Shown here piece by piece: positions 1 through 12,174 of a DNA stretch of 64,000 nucleotides (position 1 is its first letter; the number at the start of each line of letters is the position of its first letter). The notes below the pieces were generated by a model, which was not told the DNA's origin, made no database searches, and saw nothing but the letters and a program-made list of their open reading frames with translations. Origin of the DNA: Hemerocallis citrina (taxonomy: Eukaryota > Streptophyta > Magnoliopsida > Asparagales > Asphodelaceae); contig CM030363.1 of NCBI GenBank assembly GCA_017893485.1, positions 83,567,230 through 83,631,229 on the forward strand, given 5' to 3'. The translations under genes and the position numbers were made by a program.

Positions 1-107
1 GTGTAAAAAGATAAATTTCCAGGAAAATATTTATTAAATCTCCAAAAATCATTTTAATTCATTATAAACATTTTAAAAAAAATTATTTAAAAATATGGGG
101 TACTACA
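1..107 (+). mobile_element. 3' tail of an LTR inserted in E1 gag
   Basis: This AT-rich stretch ends in GGGGTACTACA and then changes abruptly to GC-richer gag coding sequence. The ending resembles the GGGGCGCTACA ends of the LTRs finishing at 17932 and 47836. I read it as the last ~107 bp of an LTR whose body lies left of the window. The expected 5-bp duplication would be GTTCC (108-112), but the other copy is out of view. Confidence 0.5.
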
Positions 108-3100
108 GTTCCGCACTCAGTTGCTAGGCCTTCTGGTGGGCCTGTTCGGAGGCCTGTCCTAGCCCATCCGGTCAGGGCAGCTCCTTACTCTTCTACGGTT
201 CCTCAGCGGACCAGTTTTTGTGACTTTTGCTGTCTTGCTGGGCATGAGCGCAAGGACTACATGCGTGCCAGTTGCCGCTTCTTTGGTTGTGGTGCTTCTG
301 ATCATATGGCGCGGGATTGCCCGCGACAGCAGCAGATGGCTCTTCCAGCCAGGGGTCCCGTTCAGCAGGTTGCCCCAGTTCATGGTCCAGTTAGGCCACC
401 CCTTCCTCTATAGCGCCAGATTGTTGGTCAGAGGACCGCTGCTCCCAGGAGAGGTCAGGCTTTCAACCTGACTGCTGCTGATGCTGAGTCAGCTGAAGGT
501 GTGGTTGCAGGTATCTTTTTTTTTATTGTTTTCATTGTTCATTTTTCTCTTTTGTTTCTTCATTTCCTTTGCTTATTTCCTTCTGTTTATCTTCTACATT
601 TTGTTTTTCCTCACCCCTGTTCAACCATCCTTTTCTTCGTCTCTTTTGCTTTCTGTCTTAGGTGTCATCCTTGTTTGCTTTTTCCCTGCTCATGTTCTTT
701 TTTATTCCAGGGCAACCCATTCTTTTGTCTCCTCTCGATTTTTTGCTCACCATCAGTTGGAGTACAGCAATATGTTAGAGGCTTGGAACATTATGACAGG
801 TGGTGGAGTATTCATTTGTTCCCGGGAGTGTAGGCAGTGTCCCATAATTATTGGTAGCACAGATTTCAAAGCCAATCTGATTGTAATTAGGCATTTAGGA
901 TTCGATGTTATTCTGGGTATGGATTGGTTGGGTGAAACCCATGCCATTATTGATTGCCGTGCAAAGAAAGTTGTGTTTTGGATTCCAGATCGCGCAGAGT
1001 TTGAGTTCCATACCGGGGAGTCTTCCCTTGGCCGAGCTACAGTTGATCAGGAGGTTTGTAGGATGGAGTTACATTCAGGCTATGAGGCTGCACCTCTAAT
1101 AGTTCGGGATTTCCTGGATATTTTTCTAGAGGAGTTTCCTGGCTTACCCCCTGATAGGAATGTGGAGTTCGATATTGAAGTTCAGCTGGGTACGACGCCT
1201 ATATCAAAGAGTCCCTACAGGATGGCAACGGTTGAGTTAGCAAAGCTTAAGGTGCAGATTCAGGAGTTGCTTGATTTGGATTTCATCAGACCCAGTATTT
1301 CGCCTTGGGGTGCTCCAATCCTTTTTGTCAACACGAAGTATGGTAATCATCGACTGTGTGTGGATTATCGGGAACTAAATAATGTCACTGTGAAGAACCG
1401 GTATCCATTGCCCAGGATCGATAATTTGTTTGACCAGTTGAGTGGGGCTGCTATTTTCTCGAAGTTGGATCTTCGTTCTGGATATCACCAAGTCAAAGTG
1501 AAGGAAACTGATGTGCAGAAGACTGCTTTCAGGACCAGATATGGCCACTATGAGTATCTTGTGATACCGTTTGGAGTTACGAATGCACCTGCTGTATTCA
1601 TAAGTCTTATGAACCAGGTCTTTTCTCAGTTCTTGGATAGATTTGTGGTGGTCTTCATTGATGATATTTTAGTGTATTCTCGGAATCGGAAGGATCATGC
1701 TGAGCATCTTAGAGTGGTTCTGCAGACTTTCAGAGAGAATCAGCTATATGGCAAACTCAGCAAGTGCGAGTTTTGGCTCGACATGGTTTCATTCTTGGGG
1801 CACATTATCTCAGGCAATGGTATTTCGATGGATCCTGCCAAGGTCGAGGCTGTGAAGGATTGGCCTATTCCAAAGTCAGTTTCGGAAGTCAGGATTTTTC
1901 TTGGGTTAGCTGGCTATTATCGAAAATTTGTCCAAGATTTTTCGAAGATAGCAGGACCATTGACTAAGTTGACTGGAAAGGATCAGAAATTCTGTTGGTC
2001 TGATGAGTGTGATGTGTCTTTTGTTGAGTTGAAGAACAGATTGACGTCAGCACCTGTGTTGACTATTCCAGATGGTGCAGGCAGATTTGTAATTCACTGT
2101 GATGCTTTTGGTAAGGGTCTTCGAGAAATTTTGATGCAGATGGGCTGAGTCATTGCGTATGCATCGAGCCAGTTGAGGCCGCATGAGAAGAACTATCCGA
2201 CTGATGACTTGGAGTTAGCAGCAGTGATCTATACTTTGAAGCTGTGGAGATATTATTTACTTGGAAACCGAGTGGAGATCTTTATAGACCACAAAAATCT
2301 CAAGTACGTCTTCACCCAGGAGGAGCTAAACATAAGGCAATGGTGTTGGTTTGAACTTATGGCTGATTATGATATTAGTTTGCAATACCATCCTAGTAAG
2401 GTAAACTTGGTGTCAGATGCTTTGAGCAGGAGACCTGAAGTTATGTTCTTGACTCAGTAGAGGGATCTGATTGAGCAGATGAGGAGGTTAGAGTTGGGTG
2501 TTTTGTTGCCGAGTTCTGGTTGGATTTGTTTGGTGCTCCAGCTACAGTCGTCTCTTGTTGATTAGATTAAAGAGGCGTATGCTGGTGATGCGCAGTTGCA
2601 GGGTTTTCGAGCTAAGGTTGAGTCTGGGTCCAGAACAGACATGGTTATTCATATTGATGGTTCGCTTCGTTTTGGGTCCAGGTTATGTGTCCTGAAGGGT
2701 GAAGTTCGTCAGAGGTTGCTTGAGGAAGCCCATCAGTCATCCTATTTTATCCATCCCGGTGGTACTAAGATGTATCGAGATTTGAAGCTTCATTTCTGGT
2801 GGCATGGTATGAAGAGGGCTGTGGCTCGGTTTGTTTCTCAGTGTTTGATCTGCCAGCAAGTTAAGGCAGAGCATTAGAGGACCGTTGGACTTCTTCAACC
2901 GCTTCCTATTCTAGTGTAGAAGTGGGAACATATCACTATGGACTTTGTGACCGCTTTGTCGAGGAGTCCTAAGGGTCATAATGCCATTTGGGTGATTGTG
3001 GACCGTTTGACGAAGAGTGTTTACTTCATTCCTTTTCATTTCGGGCAGTCTACTAAGAGCCTAACTAAGAGGTATATGCAAGAGATTGTCAGACTTCATG

Positions 3101-4007
3101 GGGTTCCAGTCAGTATTATTTCTCACTGGGTTACGAGATTCAGATTTCAGTTCTGGGAGAATCTTCAGGCCAGTTTGGGGAGTAAGTTGAAGTACAGTAC
3201 AACTTTTCATCCTCATAATAATGGATAGTCAGAGCAGACTATTCAGATTCTTGAGGAGATGTTGAGGTCCTACATGCTTCAGTTCGGTGGATCATGGGAG
3301 GACCATTTGCATCTCGTAGAGTTCTCGTACAATAACAGCTTTCAAGCCAGTATTAAAGCTGCTCCGTTCGAGGCACTCTATGGGCGGAAGTGTAGATCAC
3401 CAATGTGCTGGGATGACATTGGTGAAAGGAAGTTGTTAGTTCCGGAGTTGATCACCAGGACAGTTAATATTGTGGTTCAGATCAGGAAGCATTTGCAGGC
3501 AGTTCAGGATTGGCAGAGGCGATGGGCTGATGTCCATCAGAGGGCATTGGAGTTTGTGGTTGGTAACATGTTTTCCTAAAGGTATCATCGTGGCGCGGTA
3601 TCATTCGGTTCGGTGGTGGGGGCAAGTTTAGCCCTAGGTTTATTGGACCGTTTGAGATTTTGGAGCGAGTAGGCAAGGTGACCTATCGTCTCGCAATGCC
3701 GCCAGCTTTATCAGGAGTGCACAATATTTTCTATGTCTCACAACTCAGGAGCTATATCCGAAATGATAGCCACGTGATCGACTATTCTAAGTTGAGTGTT
3801 CGGCCGAATTTGACTTGTGAGATTCTGCCAGTTGCCATTGTTGATCGGCGGGAGAAAGTGCTTAAGAACATGGTCATCAAGTTGGTTCGTGTTGCTTGGA
3901 ATCCTCACTCGCCTAGCGAGTCGACTTGGGAGCTAGAGGAGGAGATTCAGCAGAAGTTTCCTCATTTGTTTGAGTTGTTTTTGTTTTGCTTCTTTTGGTT
4001 GTTTTAG
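108..4007 (+). pseudogene. Ty3/gypsy chromovirus gag-pol remnant (E1)
   Basis: This is a decayed gag-pol of a Tekay/Del-like chromovirus. In order it shows a gag tail with zinc-knuckle-like Cys/His residues (~219-320), retropepsin (662-1000, with a [11 protein letters not shown] segment), reverse transcriptase (~1130-1760, FIDD at 1654-1665), RNase H (~1990-2450), the integrase H2C2 finger (2731-2853), the integrase core (from 2938) and a C-terminal chromodomain-like segment (~3830-3975). Breaks seen: TAG at 411, TGA at 2146, further stops near 2458, 2563, 2875, 2917, 3226 and 3577, and a frame change before 3660. The protease Asp-Ser-Gly triad reads Tyr-Ser-Arg, and the second integrase acidic motif is lost near 3120. 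A 151-bp intron-like insert lies at 511-661. The element cannot make a working polyprotein. Its 5' LTR and most of gag are outside the window. Confidence 0.93.
511..661 (+). other. Intron-like insert at the gag-protease junction of E1
   Basis: The segment begins GTATCTTTTT and ends CTGTCTTAG and is almost all pyrimidine. Removing it joins the gag tail (ending after codon GCA plus G) in frame to the start of the protease (GTGTCATCC). Its length, 151 nt, is not a multiple of three, so the frame only makes sense if it is spliced out. A spliceosomal intron is the simplest reading. A low-complexity insertion that happens to have GT-AG borders is the alternative. Confidence 0.55.
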
Positions 4008-4032
4008 GGTTACCCTATGTATCTTCTTGTTT

Positions 4033-4073
4033 AAATTTCAAGGACGAAATTTTTCTTATTAGGTGGGTAGGAT
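4033..4073 (+). other. 3' end of E1 internal region and polypurine tract
   Basis: The GGACGAAATTTTT motif at 4040-4053, followed by AGGTGGGTAGGAT (4061-4073), directly precedes the TGTAACCC of the LTR. The same arrangement occurs on the minus strand at 18234-18275 (M) and at 24825-24861 (the non-coding LTR element). This is the usual 3' priming region of Tekay-like elements. Confidence 0.75.
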
Positions 4074-4702
4074 TGTAACCCGTGTTTTACATTTTGTGTA
4101 TTTTTTAGTGCATTTTCGTTTTGGTGTATTTTCTCTCTTTGCATTCCTCTTGGACCGTATATTTGATTTTTATTTCAATATATATTCGTTTTATTTTCCT
4201 TGTCTTCTTTTATCTGAATTCTTGATTCTTGTTCGTCTCTTGTTTCGTTCCTTTTTGATTGAGCTGTTATTTTGGATTCACCCTATTTTATATTTTCTCT
4301 TCTATTGGTTGTTCATTTTGTCTTATCTATATTTTTGCTTAAATTCGTAATACCCTGTTGAACTCCTTTAACCCATTTATCCATATACTTAACCATACCC
4401 ACTATATTAAGACCTATTCAGAATACACCCAACCCAATTAACACACCCAGCCTAATTAACTACTTAACCCATTTTTAACCATCTGTTGTTTTCAAAACCA
4501 ATTAACCAATCCTATTAAAACTCTAAACCTATAAATTACCCCCCTTATTCACTACTCCCCATCCTGTGTGTCTCCCATGCAACCCGACCCGAAACCCCTA
4601 TGCCGCTTTCCCCTTCGGTTACCCTAACCCTACTTCAACTCATATTTATACCCCCCTTCAACCCATGCAGCTGACCCCCTTTTCCTCCTAGCCGCCATTG
4701 CT
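4074..4702 (+). mobile_element. E1 3' LTR, left part (U3)
   Basis: The LTR starts TGTAACCC right after the polypurine tract. It holds a T-rich stretch and a C/A-rich stretch with CCTATAAATTACCCC near 4530 as a possible TATA region. It stops where a second LTR of the same family begins with TGTAACCCC at 4703. The rest of this LTR is at 8183-11295. Confidence 0.75.
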
Positions 4703-5147
4703 TGTAACCCCTATTTTTCATTTTGTATATTTTTGAGTGTATTTTTTGTTTTGGTGTATTTTCTCTCTTGTATTCTTTCTGAACCAAATATTGGAGTTGT
4801 TTTCTATATATATTCGTTTATTTCATTTTGAGCTCTTTATGGTTGATTGGTTGTCTTTTTGGTTTCGTTCTTCATTATTTTGTTCTTTCTTTCATTTGGT
4901 TCTTGTCTTCTTTACTTTTGTACTTGGGTGCTTGTGGTGGTGGTTGGTTATTATCCTTTTCCCATTCCTATTTATTATCCTTTTCTCATTCCTATTGTTT
5001 GATCCCTAATAAGATTACCAAAGCTAAATTAAATCCCCAATCCTATTTGATATCCTATACAATTTGTATCCTAATTAAAGCCCAATTAAACAAATCCTAC
5101 TACTCCTCCTAATTACCAACAACCCAATTACCCATTAACCCTAATCC

Positions 5148-5149
<2 letters not shown>

Positions 5150-5232
<83 letters not shown>
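5150..5232. repeat. (TA)n microsatellite
   Basis: About 41 uninterrupted TA units. It lies just upstream of CTAAACCCTAATCC sequence, where the TATA region of this LTR family would be expected. Confidence 0.97.
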
Positions 5233-5234
<2 letters not shown>

Positions 5235-7204
5235 CTCTCTCCCTAAACCCTAATCCTAAACCCTAGCCTCCATACAAACCCCCTGCCTGTCCCCCTCCTT
5301 GCATGCGCCACCCGCACTCCAGCCCGATGCCAGACCCCAGGCCGAGCCCCCTCCCTCCGGCCTATGCACCCTTCGACGCCGCAACACCCTACACCCGAGC
5401 CCCATCATCCCTTGGCCGATCATCCCTTGGCTGACCATCTCCTACACCACCATACAATAATCCCTAGTCTCTCTCATCCTCTCCGGCGTTGATCTCTCTT
5501 GTGGCCGCAAGCCACTATTGTCATCATCCCTCTTGGATCATCTCTCTTTTGGTGGAGTTTGTTCGTGTGGAGATTTTTGCTCAAGTTTGCTTGGATTCAT
5601 TAGTTCGTGAATTTTCGTTCGTGGGCTCGTTGTCAGGAATCCATTCCCGTTACTCTTGATTTTCGTCGTTCTTCATCTTCGGTTAAGGCAAGTAACTGGT
5701 ACTCAAATTCCTTTGTATGATACAAGTCAAAAATACCACCTATAGTGTAGTTGGGTCTAAAGACGACTCTTGTTTGTGTTATTCTTGATGGGTTTTGTCT
5801 CTATAGTGCTATTTGACCATAGATGACTCACGACATAAAATTTGACATGAAATAACTTAGGTTTTACCCGTTCTTGATTTGATCATGTATGTGGGACTTT
5901 TGTGAGAATTCGTGATTTTGTTGAGACCCACGTGATATACTTGGTGTAGATGCTAGATACCCTAATTCATGATGTTTGGACACTTGGTAGACTTGATTTC
6001 ATGTTTGGTTGTGTTTTGAACAAGTTTTGTATGATATATGTTGAGTTGTTGTTAAAAGGAAAAATCTGTATTTTGTCACTGATCTGTTTTATTTGCTGTT
6101 TTGGACTGCCTTGAAGTTAGTAACTTAATTTCAGTATAAAACATGAGTTTTAGAGAAATTCGTCTACTTTCCATCCCCGCTGACCTTGCTTGATTTCTTT
6201 TTTGTATATGTGAGTTATGACTGTTTTACTACAAAGGTGTCGATCTTTTCCAGATTTCATTTCTTGGTGTTTTTTATTACTAAATCATTTTAATAACTGT
6301 GCTACACATATTATTTTGATCCAAAACTTTGGTCAGTTTTTCTATATCTACTTAGGGATTACCCAGAATTTGGGTGGATTTTATTGGTGACTTTTATGTG
6401 CTATTTCATGCTCGTTTATGAAAACAATACTTGCTGTATTTTTTTCGCTGTTCTGTAAAGAATCGTATTTTCACCCTAATTCATTTTACTGTATGAAAAA
6501 TGTTTGTGAAATATGAAAGTTAGTATATTTTATCTACTTTCATATCCCTTTGGTGGAATTGAATTTTGTTTCGCTGGTTGCGAGATATCATAGTTTTCGT
6601 ACAGTAATGTTGGGAGTTCCAGATTTGCCAAACTCTCGTTTATTGATGTTTTCTTATTTTTGATGACTAGTATAATTTTACTGGAAAATTATGGAACTTT
6701 ATATTCAGATACTGGATATATAGGGTAATACCACAGATTTTTTGTGGATTTATTTAATGTGTTTTCATGTTGTTTTCCTGTTCTTGAATTTGTTTTCCTA
6801 ATTTCTGGCTGAACCTATTTTCTGTATTCAAATCAGTTTTGAGCTATATTTTTGTGAATTAATATATGACTTATTTATACTCGCTGGATTTGGTTGGGAG
6901 TCTACTTTCTAGACGTTTCGACAGATTCAGATTTGCATGCTTGTAACTAGAAATTACTGTTTTACTACAGTATGATTTTGCTGTCCTGAACTTGAGATTT
7001 GTCTATTTTTTATGAGATATCTTGCACTCGTACATGTTTATGTTGCAACTTGCACTTGTCACATGATCATGCCATGTTATTCTTGATATATTTTGCACAT
7101 ATACATTCTTGTTTGACATTAATAATAAATAACCAAGCCGGGGTTTAAGGGACAGATCTAATAGTGGATAATTCAGAAACGTGTACTCGGAAGAAGATCC
7201 ACTG

Positions 7205-7640
7205 ATCCTACGTGATTACTTAAGACATGATACTTGACACGTGATTACTTGATACTTGCCGCAAGACACGATACTTGCCACTTGCACAACTTGACACATG
7301 ATACATGATACATGATACTTGGAGCTTGGAGCTCGATTACTTGACTTGTCCCCGAGTATACTACTCTCTATGGTCCACTATGAAATCTAAAGCGAAACTG
7401 TTTGTTTTAGCAACCATGTAAGGTGGGTTGCATGAAGTGCTACCTAGATAGTAATCACTACAAGACTTGATACATGATACTTAAACATGATACTCGAACA
7501 TGATACATGCTTACTTGATACTTGACTACATGATACTTGAGACTTGAAACATGGCACTTGATACATGATTACATGATACTTGACACTTGATGCATGTTTA
7601 CATGATACTTGATTACTTGACACTTGATTCATGCCATTTA
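7205..7640. repeat. Degenerate CTTGATAC/ACATGATA repeat zone in LTR
   Basis: Short motifs such as TGATACTTG, CTTGACAC and ACATGATAC recur irregularly about every 10-25 bp. The zone follows a conserved CAAGCCGGGGTTTAAGGGA block (7134-7152) and brackets a CTACCTAGATAGTAAT block (~7441). Other LTRs of the window have zones at the same place, but with different expansions. Confidence 0.85.
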
Positions 7641-8182
7641 CACTTGTTCACTTTGCCATGCTAGCTGTTTATTTTGACATCATGCATATACCATGTTGCT
7701 AGTTAGTTTTCCCAGGTAATTGTATCCTACATTATAAGTGGCCCGTAACTTGTAATTGGCGGGTACTTGTTATCTCTTTCCCTCTTCCCTACAATTGTTG
7801 AATTGCAGATTTTGGAGAACAGGTTCCAGATGGTATCGGTGACATGAAGTATTAGTGCTGGATTTTATTATTATTATTTCTTGTAGCTTGCTTGAACAAT
7901 ATTGTATTTGATTACTTGGATTTATTCTTGTATTTGGGCAATGTGACCCAAGATATTTGTTTTATTCAGATCAGGACGATTTGAGATTTATAATTGGTTT
8001 CAAGTATTCTTATTGGTATTTTGGTTCATATGTGCATGTGGTTGATACTTTTGCTTCCGACTCTGATGATTCTTGTGAATATTGTAAAAAATTTTGACCA
8101 GCTTATGGATGATGAAAATCATTCACTGGGCTTTTGTCTCGTATCCGTATTCCGTATCCTTTTTGGGAAGCAGGGCATGACA

Positions 8183-11100
8183 ATGCTCCTAGTCGCTCTC
8201 CCTATCCCGTCCGCTCTCTCACTCCTTCAACCTCACCCCAACCCATTGCATCGTCCTACCCTGCACCCCCATCACCTACGCCGTCTCTCTCTTGCCGTCT
8301 CCGTTCGGCAGCAGTAGCAGCATCGGCAGTCGGCAATGCAACCAGCGCCGCCAGCCGCCGCCGCTCTCCATGGTTGTCGTCTCGATTCCTCGTTCTTCGT
8401 GTTCTTGCGTGTGTGTTGTGGTTCATTGCTTGAATTCTTGGGCATTGATTCTTGGTGTACGCGTGTTTTTGTGTACTTGGATCTTTGGTCGATCGTCGTT
8501 GTTCGTGGTGTTCGTTGTTGGGTTCATGATCTGTTCGTAGTTCGTGGGTTTTTGTTCGTGAGTTTTGGTGTGTTCGGGGTTCGTTGGTATCCGTGGTTCG
8601 TTGCTGGGAATTCGTTCCCGTTTTTCTTGCTTGGAGTCGTTTCGTCAACGGTTAAGGCAAGTAAGTTGTACTCAATTCCTTTGTAAGATACAGGTCATAA
8701 ATTCCGTTTGTTGTGTAGTTGGGTTCTAGAGACAACTCGTGTGTGATGTATTTTTGATGAGTATTGTCTCTATAGTGCTATTAACCATAGTTGCCTCACG
8801 ACACAAATTTGACACGAAACAACTTAACTTTTGACCGTTCTTGATGTGCTTATATTTATGAGACGATTATGAGAATTTGTGTGCTTGTTTGGATCCATGT
8901 GATATACTTCTTGTGGACATGCCATATACCCTATTTCATAATGTTTGGACACTTAGTAGACTCTATAACATATTTGGTTGTGTTCGGAACGAGTTTCGTA
9001 TGTTGGATGCTGATTTGTTGTTAAAAGGAAATTAAGTATTTTGTCGATGATCAGTTTTGATTGCTATTTTAGACCATATTAAGGACAGTATCTTGACTTC
9101 AGTATTACACATGATTTTTAGAGAAATTCGTCTTCTTGCCAAACTCTCTGACCATGATCGATTTTTTTTTCGTATGTATGAGACATGATTGTTTTACTAC
9201 AGAGGTGTATTTCATTTCCAGATTTTGTTTCTTGATGATTTCGATTAGTAAACTATTTTGACACTAGAACATATTATTTTGATTTGAAATTTTGGACAGT
9301 AATTCTATACCTATTTAGGGACTACCCAGAATTTTAGTAGATTTTATTGATGAGTTTTATATACCGTTTCATGCTTGTTTATAAAAATTATACTTGCTGG
9401 ATTTTGCTCGCTGTTCTGTAAAGATTTGTATTTTCACCCTAATTCCTTTTACTGTATGAAAAATATTTATGAAATATAAAAGTTATCTTATTTTTTCTAT
9501 TTTCATCTCCCTTTGGCGGATTTGAATTTCTTTTTCACACTTTGCGAGACATTACAGTTTTCGAATAGCAGTGTTGGGAATTCCAGATTTGCCAAACTAT
9601 CGTTTCTTATTGTTTTCTGATTTAGATGGCTAAACTAATCTTACTGGAAAATTATGAAACTTTATATTCTGATACTAAACAAATAAGGGAATACCCAAGA
9701 TTTTTCCTGGATTTATTTGAGGTGTTTTGATGCTGTTTTCCTGACTTTGAATTCGATTTACTGATTTCTGGCTGAACGTATTTTCTGGATTCAAATCAGT
9801 TTTGAGACTTGATTTATGAAATACTATATGACTTATGTATATACGCTGGATTCGGTTGGGAGTCTATTTTCTAGACGTTTCGACGGATTCAGATTTGCAT
9901 ATTTATAACACCGAGAATCTCAATTTTACTGCAGTGTGGTCTTGCTGTCCTGAACTTGAAATCTCGTTATTTTATCCTTTTGTGTGTTACCGTTCACCCA
10001 TATATGCTTATCTTGCAACTTGAACTTGTTACTTGATCATACCATGATATACTTGGCTTGTTTTGTGACACTTACATGCATGTTTGACATTAATAATAAA
10101 ATAACCAAGTCGGGGTTTAAAGGGACAGATCTAGTAGTGGATAATACAGAAACGTGTACTCGAAAGAGAATCTATTGATTCTATGTGATACATGAGACTT
10201 GACTTGATACTTGAGATTTGGCTTGATACTTGATTACTTGAGGCTTGATATTTCACCACTTGAGGCTTGATATTTCACTTGGCTTGATACTTGATACTTG
10301 AGGCTTGATATTTCACTACTTGAGGCTTGATATTTCACTTGAGGCTTGTTCCTTCACTCTTGAGGCTTGTTTACTTGATACTTGAGGCTTGATACTTGAT
10401 ACTTGATTCTTGAGGCTTGTCCCTGAGTACACTTCCCTTATGGTCTACTATAAAATCTAAAACGAAATTGCATTGACAGTAGCAACCATTTGATAAAAGG
10501 ATGGCACATGAAGTGCTACCTAGATAGTAATAACTATAAGACTTAATACATGATACTTGAACCTGATACATGCTTACTTGATACTGGATGACATGATACA
10601 TGATCACTTGACACTTGCTACTTGATACTTGTACTTGACTACTTGACACTTGTTACTTGTTACTTGATTTTGTGATACTTGATTCCTGACACTTGATATT
10701 TGTTACTTGGTTACATGATACTTGTTCACTTGACACTTGATACATGCCACTTGTACCTGTTCATCTTGCCATGCTAGTTGTGATACTTGTTACCATGTTT
10801 ACTCCATGTTATTAGTTAGTTTTCTCCATGTACTTGTATCCTACATTACAAGCGGTCCGTAACTTGCAATTGACATGTACTGGTTTTCTTTTTCCTATCC
10901 CTGCAATTGATAAATTGCAGATTTTGGAGAATAGGTTCCAGATGGTATTGGTGACATGAAGTATTAGTGCTGTATCTTGTTATTATTATTTCTTGTAGCT
11001 GGCTTTGAACAATTGTATTTGATACTTGAAATTATTTATATTTGGGCAATGTGACCCAGAATATTTGACTTATTCAGATTGAGATTATTTGAGATTAATA

Positions 11101-11295
11101 CATTTTGGTTTCAAATATTCTTGTTGGTATTTTGGTTCATATGTGCATGTTGATTGATTCTTTTGCTTCCGACTCTGATTATTCCTGTGAAATGTTGTAA
11201 AGATTCTTGTACAGCTTATGGATGATGAAAATCATTCCCTGAGCTTTTGTCGCATATCTGTATTCCATATTCTTTTTGGGAAGCGAGACGTGACA
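8183..11295 (+). mobile_element. E1 3' LTR, right part (R-U5)
   Basis: This continues the LTR begun at 4074, including the duplicated ATGCT, and ends GAGACGTGACA at 11291-11295. A GC-rich leader (8183-8420) is followed by sequence homologous to 5690-8182 at roughly 80 percent by eye. It carries the CAAGTCGGGGTTTAAAGGGA block (10106-10126), the CTACCTAGATAGTAATAA block (~10516), and a TTGAGGCTTGAT expansion at 10190-10440. The two parts sum to about 3.74 kb. No gene is seen; short ORFs here look random. Confidence 0.75.
10190..10780. repeat. CTTGAGGCTTGATA-type repeat zone
   Basis: Repeats of CTTGAGGCTTGATATTTCA and simpler CTTGATACTTGA units occupy the position matching 7205-7640 of the nested LTR. 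This copy has expanded the TTGAGGCTTG variant. Confidence 0.85.
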
Positions 11296-11674
11296 ACAAG
11301 AGAAGGAGGAAGAAGGTGAGCGGGACAAAGGGATTTCAATAGGAGTGGGGGTTGCACAGTGCGGGGGGTTAGGGGGTGAACAGTGCGGCTAGGGTTTGCA
11401 CAGTAGGGGGTTTTCTTGGGAGAAAATGCAGGGTTGGCTGTTTTAAGAAGAGAGAGAGATACGGGGAGAGATTATGGGGCTGAAAATTGGAATTTAGTTT
11501 TCAATTTTGGGGGGTTACAGGTTGTGGAGGGTGATTAGGAGAGATTTTTGGGATTTGACTGTTAGTGGGGATATGGAGTAGCTTTGGATTAGTAGGTTTG
11601 GGTACAAGAACCAATAGGAGGTGGATATTGGGCTTTGGGTACAATATGGATCAAATAAGAAGACAGTTCACAAC
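11296..11674 (-). mobile_element. Segment of M 3' LTR between two insertions
   Basis: No gene is seen. On the minus strand the segment is a C/A-rich leader-like stretch, as in other LTRs here. It lies between the end of E1 (11295) and the hAT element (from 11675), so I assign it to M's 3' LTR, which starts at 18233 on the minus strand. The last 8 bp (11667-11674, TTCACAAC) are the hAT target duplication. Confidence 0.5.
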
Positions 11675-12174
11675 TAGCATTGGTATTAAAACCCGAAACC
11701 CAAATCCGACCCGGACCCGGCGTTGGACCGGAACCGATCCGATCTAATTTGGGTAGAGTATGGATCCAAAATAAGTACCCGTTGAAATTTCAGGTCGGAT
11801 CTGGGTCCACTAAAATTGGACCCGACCCGGACCCGGACTCGGACCCGCAATAAAGAAATAACCAATAAATTAAGCGGACCCGATCCGCACTCGACCCGTT
11901 GCCCGTTATATAAATAAACTTATACACAACCCCTATTCAGTATCCAATACCCAAACCCTATCGCTCGCCGCTATCCCTCTTCTGCAGTTCTGCTCTTCCC
12001 TAATCCTTAATTCCCTCTTCCCTAACTCTGTTTCTTATGAATCTTATCTGGTGGTTGTAGCAGTTTTTGGCAAAGTTCATTTTTGGACAGTTTTTTATTT
12101 GGAGCCCAAACTTTCTTAAAATATAATTTTGAGAATAAAAGGAAAAAACCCCAAGAAGAAGAAGAAGACGGAAG

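Larger units (their letters stand above)
4703..8182 (+). mobile_element. Solo LTR nested in the E1 3' LTR
   Basis: It starts TGTAACCCC and ends GGGCATGACA, about 3.48 kb. The flanks are TTGCT (4698-4702) and ATGCT (8183-8187), a 5-bp target duplication with one mismatch. No internal domain is present, so it is a solo LTR. Its 5' part repeats the start of the host LTR (4074 onward), and its 3' two thirds align by eye with 8650-11295, so host and insert belong to one family. It contains a (TA)n run, a GC-richer leader (5280-5420) and a degenerate CTTGATACATGA-type repeat zone. Confidence 0.8.

Noticed and set aside
8134..8686. Overlapping ORFs of 82-130 codons
   Set aside because: GC-rich leader of the E1 LTR; all frames are open by composition and no family is recognisable.
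11675..11900. GACCCGGACCC repeats read as a Pro/Arg-rich gene
   Set aside because: The same motif family appears at the other end of the element (17935-17995) and in the hAT element at 50875, so it is subterminal DNA rather than coding sequence.
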